Source: a virus. Taken from it: a stretch of DNA of 64,000 nucleotides. Within the stretch, counting starts at the first letter, position 1. Every line of letters starts with the position of its first letter. Where the stretch lies: positions 17,828-81,827 of IMG/VR virus record IMGVR_UViG_3300042543_000363; one strand, given 5' to 3'. The notes below the pieces were generated by a model. The model did no database searches. It saw only the letters and a program-made list of their open reading frames with translations, and was not told where the DNA came from. This document shows positions 32,068-39,029 of the stretch, in pieces. Position numbers and translations under genes: made by a program.

Positions 32068-32562
32068 TTAGACCAGGGCCTTAACCTGGTCCATATTCAG
32101 AAAGCGAGGAGACTTGAAGGACTCGAGATCATTCGTGACATCCTCGACATACTGGCGAGCTTCATCCGCATCGAAGTTCGGAACACCAGCTGCTTCCGGC
32201 TCGGCATACTGTCCCTTCATATACTTACGACCGACAGCCTTGAGACGAGCAAGATTCTTGTTACGGATATCCTGCAGTTCCTCGACAGTCTTGTCAGTAA
32301 CCTTCGGCTTATCGCCCTGCACCTTGGGCTTCGGCACCTTAACCAGCTTCGGTCCCTTAGCAGCCTTGGCCGGAGCAGCAGCACGAGCAGCCTTCTGGAC
32401 AGTGCCGAGCGAAGGATCAGCCTTAACACGGAGAGCATACGCTGCACGAGCGTTCTTCTCAGTCCAGCCGAACTCAGCCATCAGCAACGGGAGGACATCG
32501 GCCATCGCCTTGCCCTGGTTATCCTTCATAATGCGAATCACGATTTCAGTCTTCGTAGCCAT
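32068..32562 (-). CDS. Basic DNA-binding-like protein
   Basis: 164 residues from MATKTE (7 bases after AGGAG). The N-terminal 50 residues (IVIRIMKDNQGKAMADVLPL, MAEFGWTEKNARAAYALRV) look like a helix-turn-helix-type domain; a Lys/Ala/Pro-rich linker (PAKAAKGPKLVKVPKPKV) follows, then an acidic helical end. It is visibly richer in G+C than its neighbours. Histone-like or regulator roles are both possible. A promoter lies 29 bp upstream. Confidence 0.65.
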   Translation of the reverse strand: MATKTEIVIRIMKDNQGKAMADVLPLLMAEFGWTEKNARAAYALRVKADPSLGTVQKAARAAAPAKAAKGPKLVKVPKPKVQGDKPKVTDKTVEELQDIRNKNLARLKAVGRKYMKGQYAEPEAAGVPNFDADEARQYVEDVTNDLESFKSPRFLNMDQVKALV

Positions 32563-32590
32563 CATCTATCTCCTGTCTCACTATATTACC

Positions 32591-32619
32591 AGTATACCTC
32601 GGATTTCGATATTCGTCAA
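32591..32619 (-). promoter_or_regulatory. Sigma70-like promoter
   Basis: Minus strand GCTTGACG, 17 bp, TATACT, upstream of the basic DNA-binding-like protein gene. Confidence 0.75.
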
Positions 32620-32666
32620 GCCCCTAAAGTCAAATTTCTGAAGAAAAATGACTTTACCTAGTGTTT

Positions 32667-32828
32667 TCAGTTACTTACCAACGATTCATGATCCTGCACG
32701 TCATACCCGAAGAATGCAGCACTCTCTTTATACCAGTCAATATAGTACTTGACTGCCACGCGAGATATATTATGATACTCTTTCGAATACCCGTTGAAAT
32801 AAAGATAGAGATCATACGTCTTAATCAT
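32667..32828 (-). CDS. Small soluble protein
   Basis: 53 residues from MIKTYDLYLYFNG, which has GGAGG 7 bases upstream. Tyr-rich (EYHNISRVAVKYYIDWYKES). Not recognised. Confidence 0.55.
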   Translation of the reverse strand: MIKTYDLYLYFNGYSKEYHNISRVAVKYYIDWYKESAAFFGYDVQDHESLVSN

Positions 32829-32829
32829 A

Positions 32830-32955
32830 TCAATCCTCCAACGTTCCAGGAACAACCCAATAAGATTGATGATCACTATTAGCAGCATATGCCACAACAT
32901 GACCAAACACACCGAGATCAGCGTATATCATCAGATGATTAACATATACTACCAT
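32830..32955 (-). CDS. 41-residue protein
   Basis: MVVYVNHLMIYADLGVFGHV then VAYAANSDHQSYWVVPGTLE. Its final codons form the GGAGG site of the next gene. Weak own start signal. Not recognised. Confidence 0.45.
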   Translation of the reverse strand: MVVYVNHLMIYADLGVFGHVVAYAANSDHQSYWVVPGTLED

Positions 32956-32956
32956 A

Positions 32957-33073
32957 TCACATTCCTCCATCGAGATAAGCAATCAGTGCCAGCCCTAATG
33001 CTAATCCAAACGTCACAATACCCAGAGCAGTCAATTGGACCAGCGTATCAGTGTCAAGTCTATTGAGTCTCAT
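32957..33073 (-). CDS. 38-residue membrane protein
   Basis: MRLNRLDTDTLVQLTALGIV then TFGLALGLALIAYLDGG: one transmembrane span. AGAGGAGAA lies upstream. Starts 1 bp after the previous stop codon. Confidence 0.5.
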   Translation of the reverse strand: MRLNRLDTDTLVQLTALGIVTFGLALGLALIAYLDGGM

Positions 33074-33074
33074 A

Positions 33075-33251
33075 TTATTCTCCTCTGTAACGAGCACAGT
33101 CATCAATAATAACATATCGACGACCACGATATTCCTCTATAACAACCATATCCTCAGTAACCGCTTCCTGATACTCCTGGTTCATACCCATTTCGACTTC
33201 GTAGTCCTGGGGGAGAGTTTGGAGTTTAGCGATCAGTTCAGCTACAGTCAT
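33075..33251 (-). CDS. Small conserved phage protein (MTVAELIxxL type)
   Basis: 58 residues. MTVAELIAKLQTLPQDYEVE is the common start of a family of small phage proteins of unknown function; the rest is acidic beta (VVIEEYRGRRYVIIDD). First gene downstream of two tandem promoters. Confidence 0.6.
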   Translation of the reverse strand: MTVAELIAKLQTLPQDYEVEMGMNQEYQEAVTEDMVVIEEYRGRRYVIIDDCARYRGE

Positions 33252-33284
33252 CTTCGAATCCTTTATTTCAACCTTACATATATG

Positions 33285-33313
33285 ATTATACCCACTCTCT
33301 GAGAATTCGTCAA
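33285..33313 (-). promoter_or_regulatory. Sigma70-like promoter (proximal of two)
   Basis: Minus strand GCTTGACG, 17 bp, TATAAT, 34 bp before the 58-residue gene. Confidence 0.75.
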
Positions 33314-33345
33314 GCGAAAAGTAATAGTAAACTGATCTTTTTTTC

Positions 33346-33357
33346 GTTTACGTAAAC
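33346..33357. promoter_or_regulatory. GTTTACGTAAAC palindrome
   Basis: Second exact copy of the 12-bp palindrome also at 31889-31900, placed between two leftward promoters. Candidate operator. Confidence 0.55.
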
Positions 33358-33391
33358 TGCTGGTGGCCTCCTCCCTCCCGCCTTCCCTAAT

Positions 33392-33420
33392 ACTATACCT
33401 GATCCCGAAGAAAAAGTCAA
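33392..33420 (-). promoter_or_regulatory. Sigma70-like promoter (distal of two)
   Basis: Minus strand GCTTGACT, 17 bp, TATAGT. Its upstream flank carries CTGTGCTGTAACG (33428-33440), shared with 31854-31866. Confidence 0.7.
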
Positions 33421-33454
33421 GCGGAAACTGTGCTGTAACGATCAAATATTTCTA

Positions 33455-33483
33455 TTGACTTTTTATTGCCTTTGGGGTAATAT
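33455..33483 (+). promoter_or_regulatory. Sigma70-like promoter, rightward
   Basis: Plus strand TTGACT, 17 bp, TAATAT, 25 bp before the 68-residue gene; divergent from 33392-33420. Confidence 0.7.
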
Positions 33484-33508
33484 AAGGTCTAAACTGAAGG
33501 AGAACTCC

Positions 33509-33715
33509 ATGAAAGCGATTTATTTCCCCTTTAAAGGTTCAAATAATTGGGCTTTTATTAATTCATGGGTTAATAAATTCGGCCCGATAGGTTTAATATA
33601 TCACGGAGAAAATGAAATGATGATCCCCGTTTTAGCGACCGAATTAGAAATTTATAATAATAAACCTTTAAACTATTATAAAAATTGCCCCCGATATAAT
33701 AGAATTCGGAGGTAA
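33509..33715 (+). CDS. Small soluble protein
   Basis: 68 residues from MKAIYFPFKGSNNW, with AAGGAG 8 bases upstream. Asn/Tyr-rich and basic at the end. Not recognised. Alone behind its promoter, convergent with the next leftward unit. Confidence 0.55.
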   Translation: MKAIYFPFKGSNNWAFINSWVNKFGPIGLIYHGENEMMIPVLATELEIYNNKPLNYYKNCPRYNRIRR

Positions 33716-33744
33716 TTAATTAATAAAGTAATTCACTAAGAATT

Positions 33745-33805
33745 GCTGATGTTGTGTGGTTGATAATAAAGTTCAACACCGACACACACCAACGAGCATC
33801 AGCAC
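33745..33805. ncRNA. Long imperfect hairpin between convergent genes
   Basis: GCTGATG at 33747 pairs with CATCAGC near 33805, with inner TGTGTGG-type/ACACAC-type complementarity. It may end transcripts from either side or be a small RNA. No T-run is present. Confidence 0.35.
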
Positions 33806-33866
33806 ACATTAACTCGCATTAACGAGATTACTCGGACCGAATAACGCATCGATTTCTAAAACGGGA

Positions 33867-34088
33867 TTAAAAACCCCCATCAATTACGCTTAATATTTTC
33901 TCTTCCCAGAGACTAATATCCATTATATCAGCGCCAACTATAGCGTTATAGGTTAGATCAACCTCCTCGTCTATTATTTTTTCTTTAGTATCAATATCAA
34001 TTACGGTTAATAGACCGACGTAATCTCTTATTCTAACTACCTTACAATCATATTTGTTATCTAATTCGGCTTTCCATATTATAGTCAT
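33867..34088 (-). CDS. Small acidic protein
   Basis: 73 residues from MTIIWKAELDNKYD. Acidic beta (LLTVIDIDTKEKIIDEEVDL). Not recognised. Last gene of a four-gene coupled unit. Confidence 0.55.
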   Translation of the reverse strand: MTIIWKAELDNKYDCKVVRIRDYVGLLTVIDIDTKEKIIDEEVDLTYNAIVGADIMDISLWEEKILSVIDGGF

Positions 34089-34089
34089 T

Positions 34090-34248
34090 TTATTTCTCCA
34101 CACAAACGTAATGAATCATAGACTGGTGATACTTATCCGGGTATACACGAATAAGGGCTTCACCAGCCGCCTTACATTTGTCTAGCGAATTAAACTCCGC
34201 CGTAATTGCCGCCTTATAATATAAAAGAGCGATTAGAACGTAGGTCAT
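34090..34248 (-). CDS. 52-residue protein
   Basis: MTYVLIALLYYKAAITAEFN, then DKCKAAGEALIRVYPDKYHQ. A hydrophobic start and a helical end. Overlaps the upstream stop by 1 bp (TAATG). Confidence 0.5.
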   Translation of the reverse strand: MTYVLIALLYYKAAITAEFNSLDKCKAAGEALIRVYPDKYHQSMIHYVCVEK

Positions 34249-34355
34249 TATTCTTTTACCTTCATAATATGATACCCGGAGTCTTTCATAATTTTAGTAT
34301 AGGCGTCTCTAACCGCTTCAGCCTTTTCACACGGAATAAGTGTAATTCTATCCAT
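34248..34355 (-). CDS. 35-residue protein
   Basis: MDRITLIPCEKAEAVRDAYT then KIMKDSGYHIMKVKE. Preceded by AGGAGAG. Coupled to the next gene by TAATG. Not recognised. Confidence 0.5.
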   Translation of the reverse strand: MDRITLIPCEKAEAVRDAYTKIMKDSGYHIMKVKE

Positions 34356-34356
34356 T

Positions 34357-34569
34357 TTATTTCTCTCCTGCCATAAGATTAATCAGGCGATGTTTATCAG
34401 TTATTGCCTCGTCTTTAGTCGAAAAAGGAATATATACTTCCTCGAATTGGTGATCAATTAGGATTTTATAATAATATACGTTACTCGTTTGGTTATGTTC
34501 AACAGGGGTTATTAATACAATATAATCCGTGTTGATATACGTATCCCCTTTGATATTAATTAGAGCCAT
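34357..34569 (-). CDS. Small soluble protein
   Basis: 70 residues from MALINIKGDTYINTDYIVLI, preceded by AAAGGAAC. Beta-rich (VYYYKILIDHQFEEVYIPFS). The in-frame stretch upstream of this Met covers the promoter and is not coding. Not recognised. Confidence 0.55.
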   Translation of the reverse strand: MALINIKGDTYINTDYIVLITPVEHNQTSNVYYYKILIDHQFEEVYIPFSTKDEAITDKHRLINLMAGEK

Positions 34570-34596
34570 TTTAGTTCCTTTCAGTTTATAGTTTTT

Positions 34597-34624
34597 AGTA
34601 TACCCGTTTCGAGAAAAAAGGCAA
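34597..34624 (-). promoter_or_regulatory. Sigma70-like promoter
   Basis: Minus strand GCTTGCCT, 16 bp, TATACT, 28 bp upstream of the 70-residue gene. Confidence 0.75.
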
Positions 34625-34717
34625 GCGGTATCTGGGCTGTAGCGATCAAGTTTACGTTCGAAAGTAAACCAATTTTTTTTAAAAAAAAAGTGCCCGTATG
34701 GCTCAGATACCGCTTGC
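34621..34717. repeat. Perfect 14-bp inverted repeat joining two divergent promoters
   Basis: GCAAGCGGTATCTG at 34621-34634 and CAGATACCGCTTGC at 34704-34717 are exact inverted copies covering the -35 regions of the leftward and rightward promoters. Between them lie CTGGGCTGTAGCG (34632-34644) and the broken palindrome GTTTACG-TTCGAA-GTAAAC (34650-34669). Confidence 0.7.
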
Positions 34718-34741
34718 TTTTTTCTAGGTTTAGGGTAATAT
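34714..34741 (+). promoter_or_regulatory. Sigma70-like promoter, rightward
   Basis: Plus strand GCTTGCTT, 16 bp, TAATAT, 32 bp before the 74-residue gene. Confidence 0.7.
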
Positions 34742-34773
34742 AAGAATATAAGGTTGAAACTAAGGAGAAAACT

Positions 34774-34998
34774 ATGAACTACCCGACTCAAGCTGAACTG
34801 TTCTCTCTTATCGCTAAGACCGAGTTTAAGCCGCTAGACGCCGTTGAGCGCCAGACCTGGGCTGGTTGCGAAAGCGAAAATCCGCTTATCGGTTATAACG
34901 GCGAATTCGCTATTATTATTGACGGCGAGAATATTACTATCTCTCACGGCGAGGACGAATTCGGTGGGCGTATGTATAACCTTAATCGCCTCGCCTAA
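34774..34998 (+). CDS. Small soluble protein
   Basis: 74 residues. Acidic, with FAIIIDGENITISHGEDEFG. AAGGAG 8 bases upstream. First gene of a rightward unit of six small genes. Not recognised. Confidence 0.55.
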   Translation: MNYPTQAELFSLIAKTEFKPLDAVERQTWAGCESENPLIGYNGEFAIIIDGENITISHGEDEFGGRMYNLNRLA

Positions 34999-35013
34999 TA
35001 AAGGAGAATAATA

Positions 35014-35268
35014 ATGGATACGATCAATAAAGAATGGCTCGACGCCACTGAAGTTCTCGCTAACAAATACGAGAACGATAATAGTGTTGGTCTTTCTGAA
35101 TTCTCGGACGATCAACTTCATTATCTGATCTACTGGAATTGGGGTTATTCCGGTCCGGTAGTTGTAAATGAAACTAAGGAAAGCGAGGCGGAATTAATTC
35201 GTCGTGGGCGTCCGTTTAATGTTGATCGGGCGGCAGAAATTGCTGATATCACCGAGGAACTCTACTAA
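35014..35268 (+). CDS. Small soluble protein
   Basis: 84 residues, acidic (SEFSDDQLHYLIYWNWGYSG). AAAGGAG upstream; its stop overlaps the next start (TAATG). Not recognised. Confidence 0.55.
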   Translation: MDTINKEWLDATEVLANKYENDNSVGLSEFSDDQLHYLIYWNWGYSGPVVVNETKESEAELIRRGRPFNVDRAAEIADITEELY

Positions 35269-35495
35269 TGCGCTATCATATCGACTGCACGAAATTTACT
35301 CGTGATAATATAGTTGCTATGCTAGAAGATCGCGGGTATAATGAAACTAGCAAAGATATCTACGCTGTGAAATATGAATCTACTATTAATGGTGAGGTCC
35401 GTTATATGGTCAAATCCAAAGAAGATGGCGATCTTCTGACGGATTACGTCTATATCTTTATTGATACGGAAGGTAAACTGGTCTGTGATTACTAA
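35268..35495 (+). CDS. Small soluble protein
   Basis: 75 residues (IDCTKFTRDNIVAMLEDRGY, TDYVYIFIDTEGKLVCD). Beta-rich. Followed by the first GGTCA repeat block. Not recognised. Confidence 0.55.
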   Translation: MRYHIDCTKFTRDNIVAMLEDRGYNETSKDIYAVKYESTINGEVRYMVKSKEDGDLLTDYVYIFIDTEGKLVCDY

Positions 35496-35538
35496 GTTGG
35501 TCGCTCGATAGGTCAGACGCTAGGTCAGGAGATAGGTC

Positions 35539-35823
35539 ATGAAAAACTACCGTGTTACTAATAACTACCGTGATTCTGCTATGACTGCTCTTATGGGGTA
35601 TGTTAATACTAATTACGCTCGCCTAGTTGAAGTGTTTGGTCAGCCGATTAATGGCTCCGGCGATGGTAAAGTTAATTCCGAGTGGATTATTAAGTTCGCA
35701 AACGGTGAAGTAGCTACCATTTATAACTATAAGACGGGAACGACGCCGACCGACGATTATGATTGGCATATCGGCGGTAATAAGAAATGGGTTGTCGCGG
35801 CGGTATCGGCGTTGGTCGCCTAG
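35539..35823 (+). CDS. Small protein behind a GGTCA leader
   Basis: 94 residues (MTALMGYVNTNYARLVEVFG, KFANGEVATIYNYKTGTTPT). Alpha/beta, ends in a hydrophobic AAVSALVA. AGGAG 8 bases upstream lies inside the repeat leader. Not recognised. Confidence 0.55.
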   Translation: MKNYRVTNNYRDSAMTALMGYVNTNYARLVEVFGQPINGSGDGKVNSEWIIKFANGEVATIYNYKTGTTPTDDYDWHIGGNKKWVVAAVSALVA

Positions 35824-35853
35824 TTGGTCACTCGATAGGTCAGGAGATAGGTC

Positions 35854-35985
35854 GTGATAATTAAAATCACGCCAAGTAGTAGGCGTACCCTGGAACTGCT
35901 AGGCGTAATAGCCGCCGAACAAGAACTATACTATAACTATCACGTGGCTCATGTGTTAGAGTATTACCGTTACATCACAAAGTAG
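35854..35985 (+). CDS. 43-residue protein, GTG start, behind a GGTCA leader
   Basis: MIIKITPSSRRTLELLGVIA then EQELYYNYHVAHVLEYYRY. The identical leader AGGAGATAGGTC marks GTG as the start. Tyr-rich helix. Not recognised. Confidence 0.5.
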   Translation: MIIKITPSSRRTLELLGVIAAEQELYYNYHVAHVLEYYRYITK

Positions 35986-36000
35986 GTCAGGAGATAGGTC

Positions 36001-36318
36001 ATGGACATTCAATACTTTATCGAAGATATCTCGGAACAGGTTCAGAACTATGTAAATGAAAATATGGAAGAGGTATTTCTAAACGAAACTAAGATTGGTC
36101 TTGATCCTAGAGCATCTTATGCTCCGATCTTTATCAATCGTAGCGCAATTGCAGTTAAGAAAAGCTACGATCGTAATATGCAGTATTATGGCGGGTTTGA
36201 GTATGTATATAAAGAATACCGCCACGAGATGGGTGACTATGTATTCTATCTCGCCGAAGACGACCGAGTTGGTGGTCATATCGATAGCTACTATGAACAA
36301 AAAGAGGAAGTAGAATAA
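36001..36318 (+). CDS. Small acidic protein behind a GGTCA leader
   Basis: 105 residues, acidic and Tyr-rich (IQYFIEDISEQVQNYVNENM, EMGDYVFYLAEDDRVGGHID). Last gene of the rightward unit, followed by a further repeat block and a region with no terminator seen by eye. Confidence 0.55.
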   Translation: MDIQYFIEDISEQVQNYVNENMEEVFLNETKIGLDPRASYAPIFINRSAIAVKKSYDRNMQYYGGFEYVYKEYRHEMGDYVFYLAEDDRVGGHIDSYYEQKEEVE

Positions 36319-36385
36319 ACTACTTCCCCCTAATAGGTATTCAAGTTGGTCAACCCGCTGGTCATTAAGTTGGTCAGCGGGTAGG

Positions 36386-36481
36386 TCATGCCATTAGGAA
36401 TACTCTAATCATATGATATACCATCTCAGAGACTATAATGGTCGCTGCGACGCCAACGATCACGCCTACTAACTTAGTCAT
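36386..36481 (-). CDS. 31-residue membrane peptide
   Basis: MTKLVGVIVGVAATIIVSEM then VYHMIRVFLMA: a single transmembrane span. GGGAGG lies upstream and the start overlaps the previous gene by 8 bp. Not recognised. Confidence 0.45.
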   Translation of the reverse strand: MTKLVGVIVGVAATIIVSEMVYHMIRVFLMA

Positions 36482-36701
36482 CATCCCCTCCCATATATTT
36501 GTCCCACTCTGCTGGCGTAACTCCAGTTTTAATAAACTCTCTGGCGTCGCTAGATAGTTCTGGGAACGCCTCCTGTATCAGTTTATCCCCTCGACGCCAA
36601 GCCAATAGACGTAACTCAAACTCATCTTGATCGTATAGGTCAAACTCCATTGTATGTAATCTATCTGTGAATGGTGACGTCTTAGTGATTCTAGCTGGCA
36701 T
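36474..36701 (-). CDS. Small acidic protein
   Basis: 75 residues (DLYDQDEFELRLLAWRRGDK ... GVTPAEWDKYMGGDDD). Not recognised. Confidence 0.5.
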   Translation of the reverse strand: MPARITKTSPFTDRLHTMEFDLYDQDEFELRLLAWRRGDKLIQEAFPELSSDAREFIKTGVTPAEWDKYMGGDDD

Positions 36702-36704
36702 TTA

Positions 36705-36866
36705 TTACCTAATGTGTTCTACAATAATATATGACTTCTTACCATCGGCCCAGAATAACTTTAGTTCTTGCTGAGCCTGTTCCTTTGTCTTACATTCCAT
36801 TACTAGGCCATTGGTTTTTGAATCTACAATCTGCCAATATGTAGCAGCTGTTGGTGTCTTATTCAT
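36705..36866 (-). CDS. Small soluble protein
   Basis: 53 residues from MNKTPTAATYWQIV, preceded by AGGGAG. Beta-alpha pattern (LVMECKTKEQAQQELKLFWA, KKSYIIVEHI). Not recognised. Overlaps the previous gene by 8 bp. Confidence 0.5.
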   Translation of the reverse strand: MNKTPTAATYWQIVDSKTNGLVMECKTKEQAQQELKLFWADGKKSYIIVEHIR

Positions 36867-37071
36867 TGTTATCTCCCTTATCGAGCCCATGCTCAATATT
36901 ATATATCTCTGTTCTAATTTCGTCTAGATTATCTCTATACTTTTCTTTATCCTTAAGAAGAATGTTACATCCTCTTGTTGATTTATCAAGAATTAATATA
37001 ATCTGTTCTAGCCTACGCAAACGATAGTCAGCTCTGTTACGATAAGCAATGGCGTCTAATTTAAGGCTCAT
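36859..37071 (-). CDS. Small coiled-coil protein
   Basis: 70 residues from MSLKLDAIAYRNRA, helical (DYRLRRLEQIILILDKSTRG, KEKYRDNLDEIRTEIYNIEH). Start coupled to the SWIM-protein stop by 1 bp. Confidence 0.5.
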   Translation of the reverse strand: MSLKLDAIAYRNRADYRLRRLEQIILILDKSTRGCNILLKDKEKYRDNLDEIRTEIYNIEHGLDKGDNNE

Positions 37072-37448
37072 TATGCAGCCTCCTCTACTTCTCTGACATG
37101 AGAGCAAGTATTACGATAACCGTATCCAGTACAATTACAAGCGAGGCTACCATCATCGCAAAGAGTGACAGTATAGGATTTGTCACCCCTAGGAATAACG
37201 ACCATTGTATTACTGGTGTCATTAGAGCGACTAGTAATACCCAGCCAGCCACAAATAATATTATCTTTATGTAGTATTCTAAATGGGGCATCTTTATCTC
37301 CTGTAGTCATAACAAACCAATTGTCGTCCAGCCAGGGAAATCTAGGAACGACATCGCCAGTATAATCTGTATACTCTTTGACTACGCCAGCAGCATATCT
37401 ATCTCTGGCGTCCCAACGAGGATCCTTGATTCGAACAGTAAGACGCAT
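37071..37448 (-). CDS. SWIM-type zinc finger protein
   Basis: 125 residues. The C-terminus has CDDGSLACNCTGYGYRNTCS then HVREVEEAA, i.e. CxC...CxH, the SWIM zinc-binding motif found in DNA-associated and protein-interaction domains. The first 90 residues are beta-rich and not recognised. Behind its own region between two promoters. Confidence 0.6.
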   Translation of the reverse strand: MRLTVRIKDPRWDARDRYAAGVVKEYTDYTGDVVPRFPWLDDNWFVMTTGDKDAPFRILHKDNIICGWLGITSRSNDTSNTMVVIPRGDKSYTVTLCDDGSLACNCTGYGYRNTCSHVREVEEAA

Positions 37449-37471
37449 GGTTGACTCCCGAATAAGAATAC

Positions 37472-37500
37472 ATTATACTATGAAAATGTCCGGGCGACAA
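37472..37500 (-). promoter_or_regulatory. Sigma70-like promoter
   Basis: Minus strand TTGTCG, 17 bp, TATAAT, 24 bp upstream of the SWIM-protein gene. The -35 is weaker than its neighbours. Confidence 0.6.
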
Positions 37501-37501
37501 A

Positions 37502-37939
37502 TTAAAAATCGCCCGGAGCAACCTGTAGACAACGAAGCCCAGCGGCTCGCCACATCTTAACTACGCGATCGCGATCTTCTAATACGAGGATAGGTTTATA
37601 TCCCGCTTCGTAGATCTGCTCGAGTAATTCGAACTTAACGATATCGTCATTACGGCGATCGCCTAGCTTACGCATATAGAGAGCATCATAAGGAATATCA
37701 TTGGCGTTTAGCCATTCGATAGTCTCTGGCCGACACTTCTCGTCACGAGCAGTACACAGAACAATCTTAATACCAGCGGCAGAGGCCATATCAAGAATGC
37801 TAACTACCTCCTCGATAGGCTCATCCTTGTGCGCATTCGCATGCCACTTATCCCAATCCTTATGGCCATTGGTGATATAGTGAATACGATGCTCTGTGTT
37901 AGCTATAGTTCCATCAATATCGCAGATATAACAGTCCAC
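37502..37939 (-). CDS. HAD-family phosphatase, PNKP 3'-phosphatase-like
   Basis: 145 residues. Motif I CDIDGTIANTEHR, motif II VLCTARDEK, motif III/IV GDRRNDDIVKFELLEQIYEA and VLEDRDRVVKMW fit the phosphatase domain of T4 polynucleotide kinase/phosphatase (C-terminal half). The kinase domain is absent. It would remove 3'-phosphates from nucleic acid ends. With the DNA ligase at 39.9 kb it could heal nicks. Confidence 0.82.
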   Translation of the reverse strand: MDCYICDIDGTIANTEHRIHYITNGHKDWDKWHANAHKDEPIEEVVSILDMASAAGIKIVLCTARDEKCRPETIEWLNANDIPYDALYMRKLGDRRNDDIVKFELLEQIYEAGYKPILVLEDRDRVVKMWRAAGLRCLQVAPGDF

Positions 37940-37983
37940 TACGTTTTTCCTCCTTTGGACGTTTCAGTTTGTTATAATTTTCA

Positions 37984-38790
37984 TTACTTACAACAGGTAA
38001 CTTTCGCTACCTTCTGCCAGTTATTGCTAGTCTTACGGATAGAAGCAACCTTCAGAGCCATACGCAGAGACAACTCGCGAAGGTTCTCGGCATACGCTTC
38101 GATAAACGTAAGCACATCTACCTGCTGATCGAAATCGAGATGCGAGAGCAATCCCTGCGCAACTACCTGACGAATACGAACGAGATAGTCCTGGCGAGTC
38201 TTCATCGCGAGATCCAGATAATGGGCACGAGAAACCATCGCCTGAAGATGCGGCGCTAGTTTGTGACCACGATCGATCATAGCATCGAAGTCGTAGTTAG
38301 AGATGAAGATAATGGATCCCTCGAACACGAAAGACCTGGGGACGAGTTCGCCAGTATCTTCATCAAGCAGTTTGCCCTCGGAAAGCCAAGAGACGACGCG
38401 ACGCTCTGTCGTATCACAAACAGCCTTGAGGAGATTAAGACTGATGTCATCAAAGAAAATAGCGTCAGCGTCGTCAAACACCAAAACTTGGCCAGCTTCG
38501 CGGTAAGCATACAACAGTTTAACAAGGCCAGTCGCACGGACATAACCTTTCGTGATAGCATAGCTATTACCCGACGGATCCCACTGCTCGAGTTTCTTCT
38601 CGATAGTATAGGACTTACCGAGACCAGCTGGACCAGAGACAATCAGCGCACGAGAGTCGCCAGCAATACAGCTATCGGCGAGCATTTCGAGAATATCAAA
38701 TCGCTCGGCGATACGAGCCTCGATCTGATCTTCGCTCTCGTTACAATTCGGCAGCGGAATAACATTGTCATTTTTACGGGCACGAGCCAT
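37984..38790 (-). CDS. AAA+ ATPase
   Basis: 268 residues. Walker A GPAGLGKS and Walker B VLVFDDAD are clear; a sensor-like IIFISNYD and an arginine-rich C-terminal helical region follow. It resembles the stand-alone AAA+ ATPases found in T4-like phages, with unknown clients. G+C-rich stretch compared with flanking genes. A promoter lies 26-54 bp upstream. Confidence 0.8.
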   Translation of the reverse strand: MARARKNDNVIPLPNCNESEDQIEARIAERFDILEMLADSCIAGDSRALIVSGPAGLGKSYTIEKKLEQWDPSGNSYAITKGYVRATGLVKLLYAYREAGQVLVFDDADAIFFDDISLNLLKAVCDTTERRVVSWLSEGKLLDEDTGELVPRSFVFEGSIIFISNYDFDAMIDRGHKLAPHLQAMVSRAHYLDLAMKTRQDYLVRIRQVVAQGLLSHLDFDQQVDVLTFIEAYAENLRELSLRMALKVASIRKTSNNWQKVAKVTCCK

Positions 38791-38815
38791 AGTTCTCTCC
38801 TCAACTTATAGAAAT

Positions 38816-38844
38816 AGTATACCGCTGCTCTTGTAAAAAGTCAA
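38816..38844 (-). promoter_or_regulatory. Sigma70-like promoter for the AAA+ gene
   Basis: Minus strand GCTTGACT, 17 bp, TATACT. Same design as the others. The -35 overlaps the stop codon of the upstream gene. Confidence 0.75.
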
Positions 38845-39029
38845 GCCTCTTTTTCTATCTCAGAGACTCTCACAAACTCGCCATACAACATGTGAGGATA
38901 TAGCCAATCTGCCATATTCTCGGCTTCGTCGAAAGTTTCGAACACGTAGGACTGGCCCTCAGATGAAGAGAGTGGGCGCCAAATATATTGGCCTTCTTTC
39001 TTTACGTTCACTTCGATTTGATATTTCAT
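38841..39029 (-). CDS. Small soluble protein
   Basis: 62 residues from MKYQIEVNVKKEGQ. Beta-alpha pattern (YVFETFDEAENMADWLYPHM). Start coupled to the upstream gene. Not recognised. Confidence 0.55.
   Translation of the reverse strand: MKYQIEVNVKKEGQYIWRPLSSSEGQSYVFETFDEAENMADWLYPHMLYGEFVRVSEIEKEA

Larger units (their letters stand above)
35495..36390 (+). repeat. Dispersed GGTCA-type leader repeats
   Basis: Blocks at about 35496-35538, 35822-35853, 35983-36000 and 36343-36389 are built from the unit TTGGTC/TAGGTCA. Three end in AGGAGATAGGTC directly before a start codon (ATG 35539, GTG 35854, ATG 36001). The unit embeds the ribosome binding site AGGAG. Confidence 0.7.

Noticed and set aside
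31984-32661. 225-codon open frame on the plus strand
   Set aside because: It lies opposite the 164-residue gene on the minus strand, which has a better start site, composition and domain-like sequence. The plus product is Ser/Leu/Arg-rich shadow sequence.
35495-36390. CRISPR array from the repeated GGTCA units
   Set aside because: Units are short, unevenly spaced and separated by genes, with no constant-length spacers. No CRISPR array is seen in the window.
38263-38811. 182-codon open frame antisense to the AAA+ ATPase
   Set aside because: The opposite strand encodes clear Walker motifs; this frame is a shadow.
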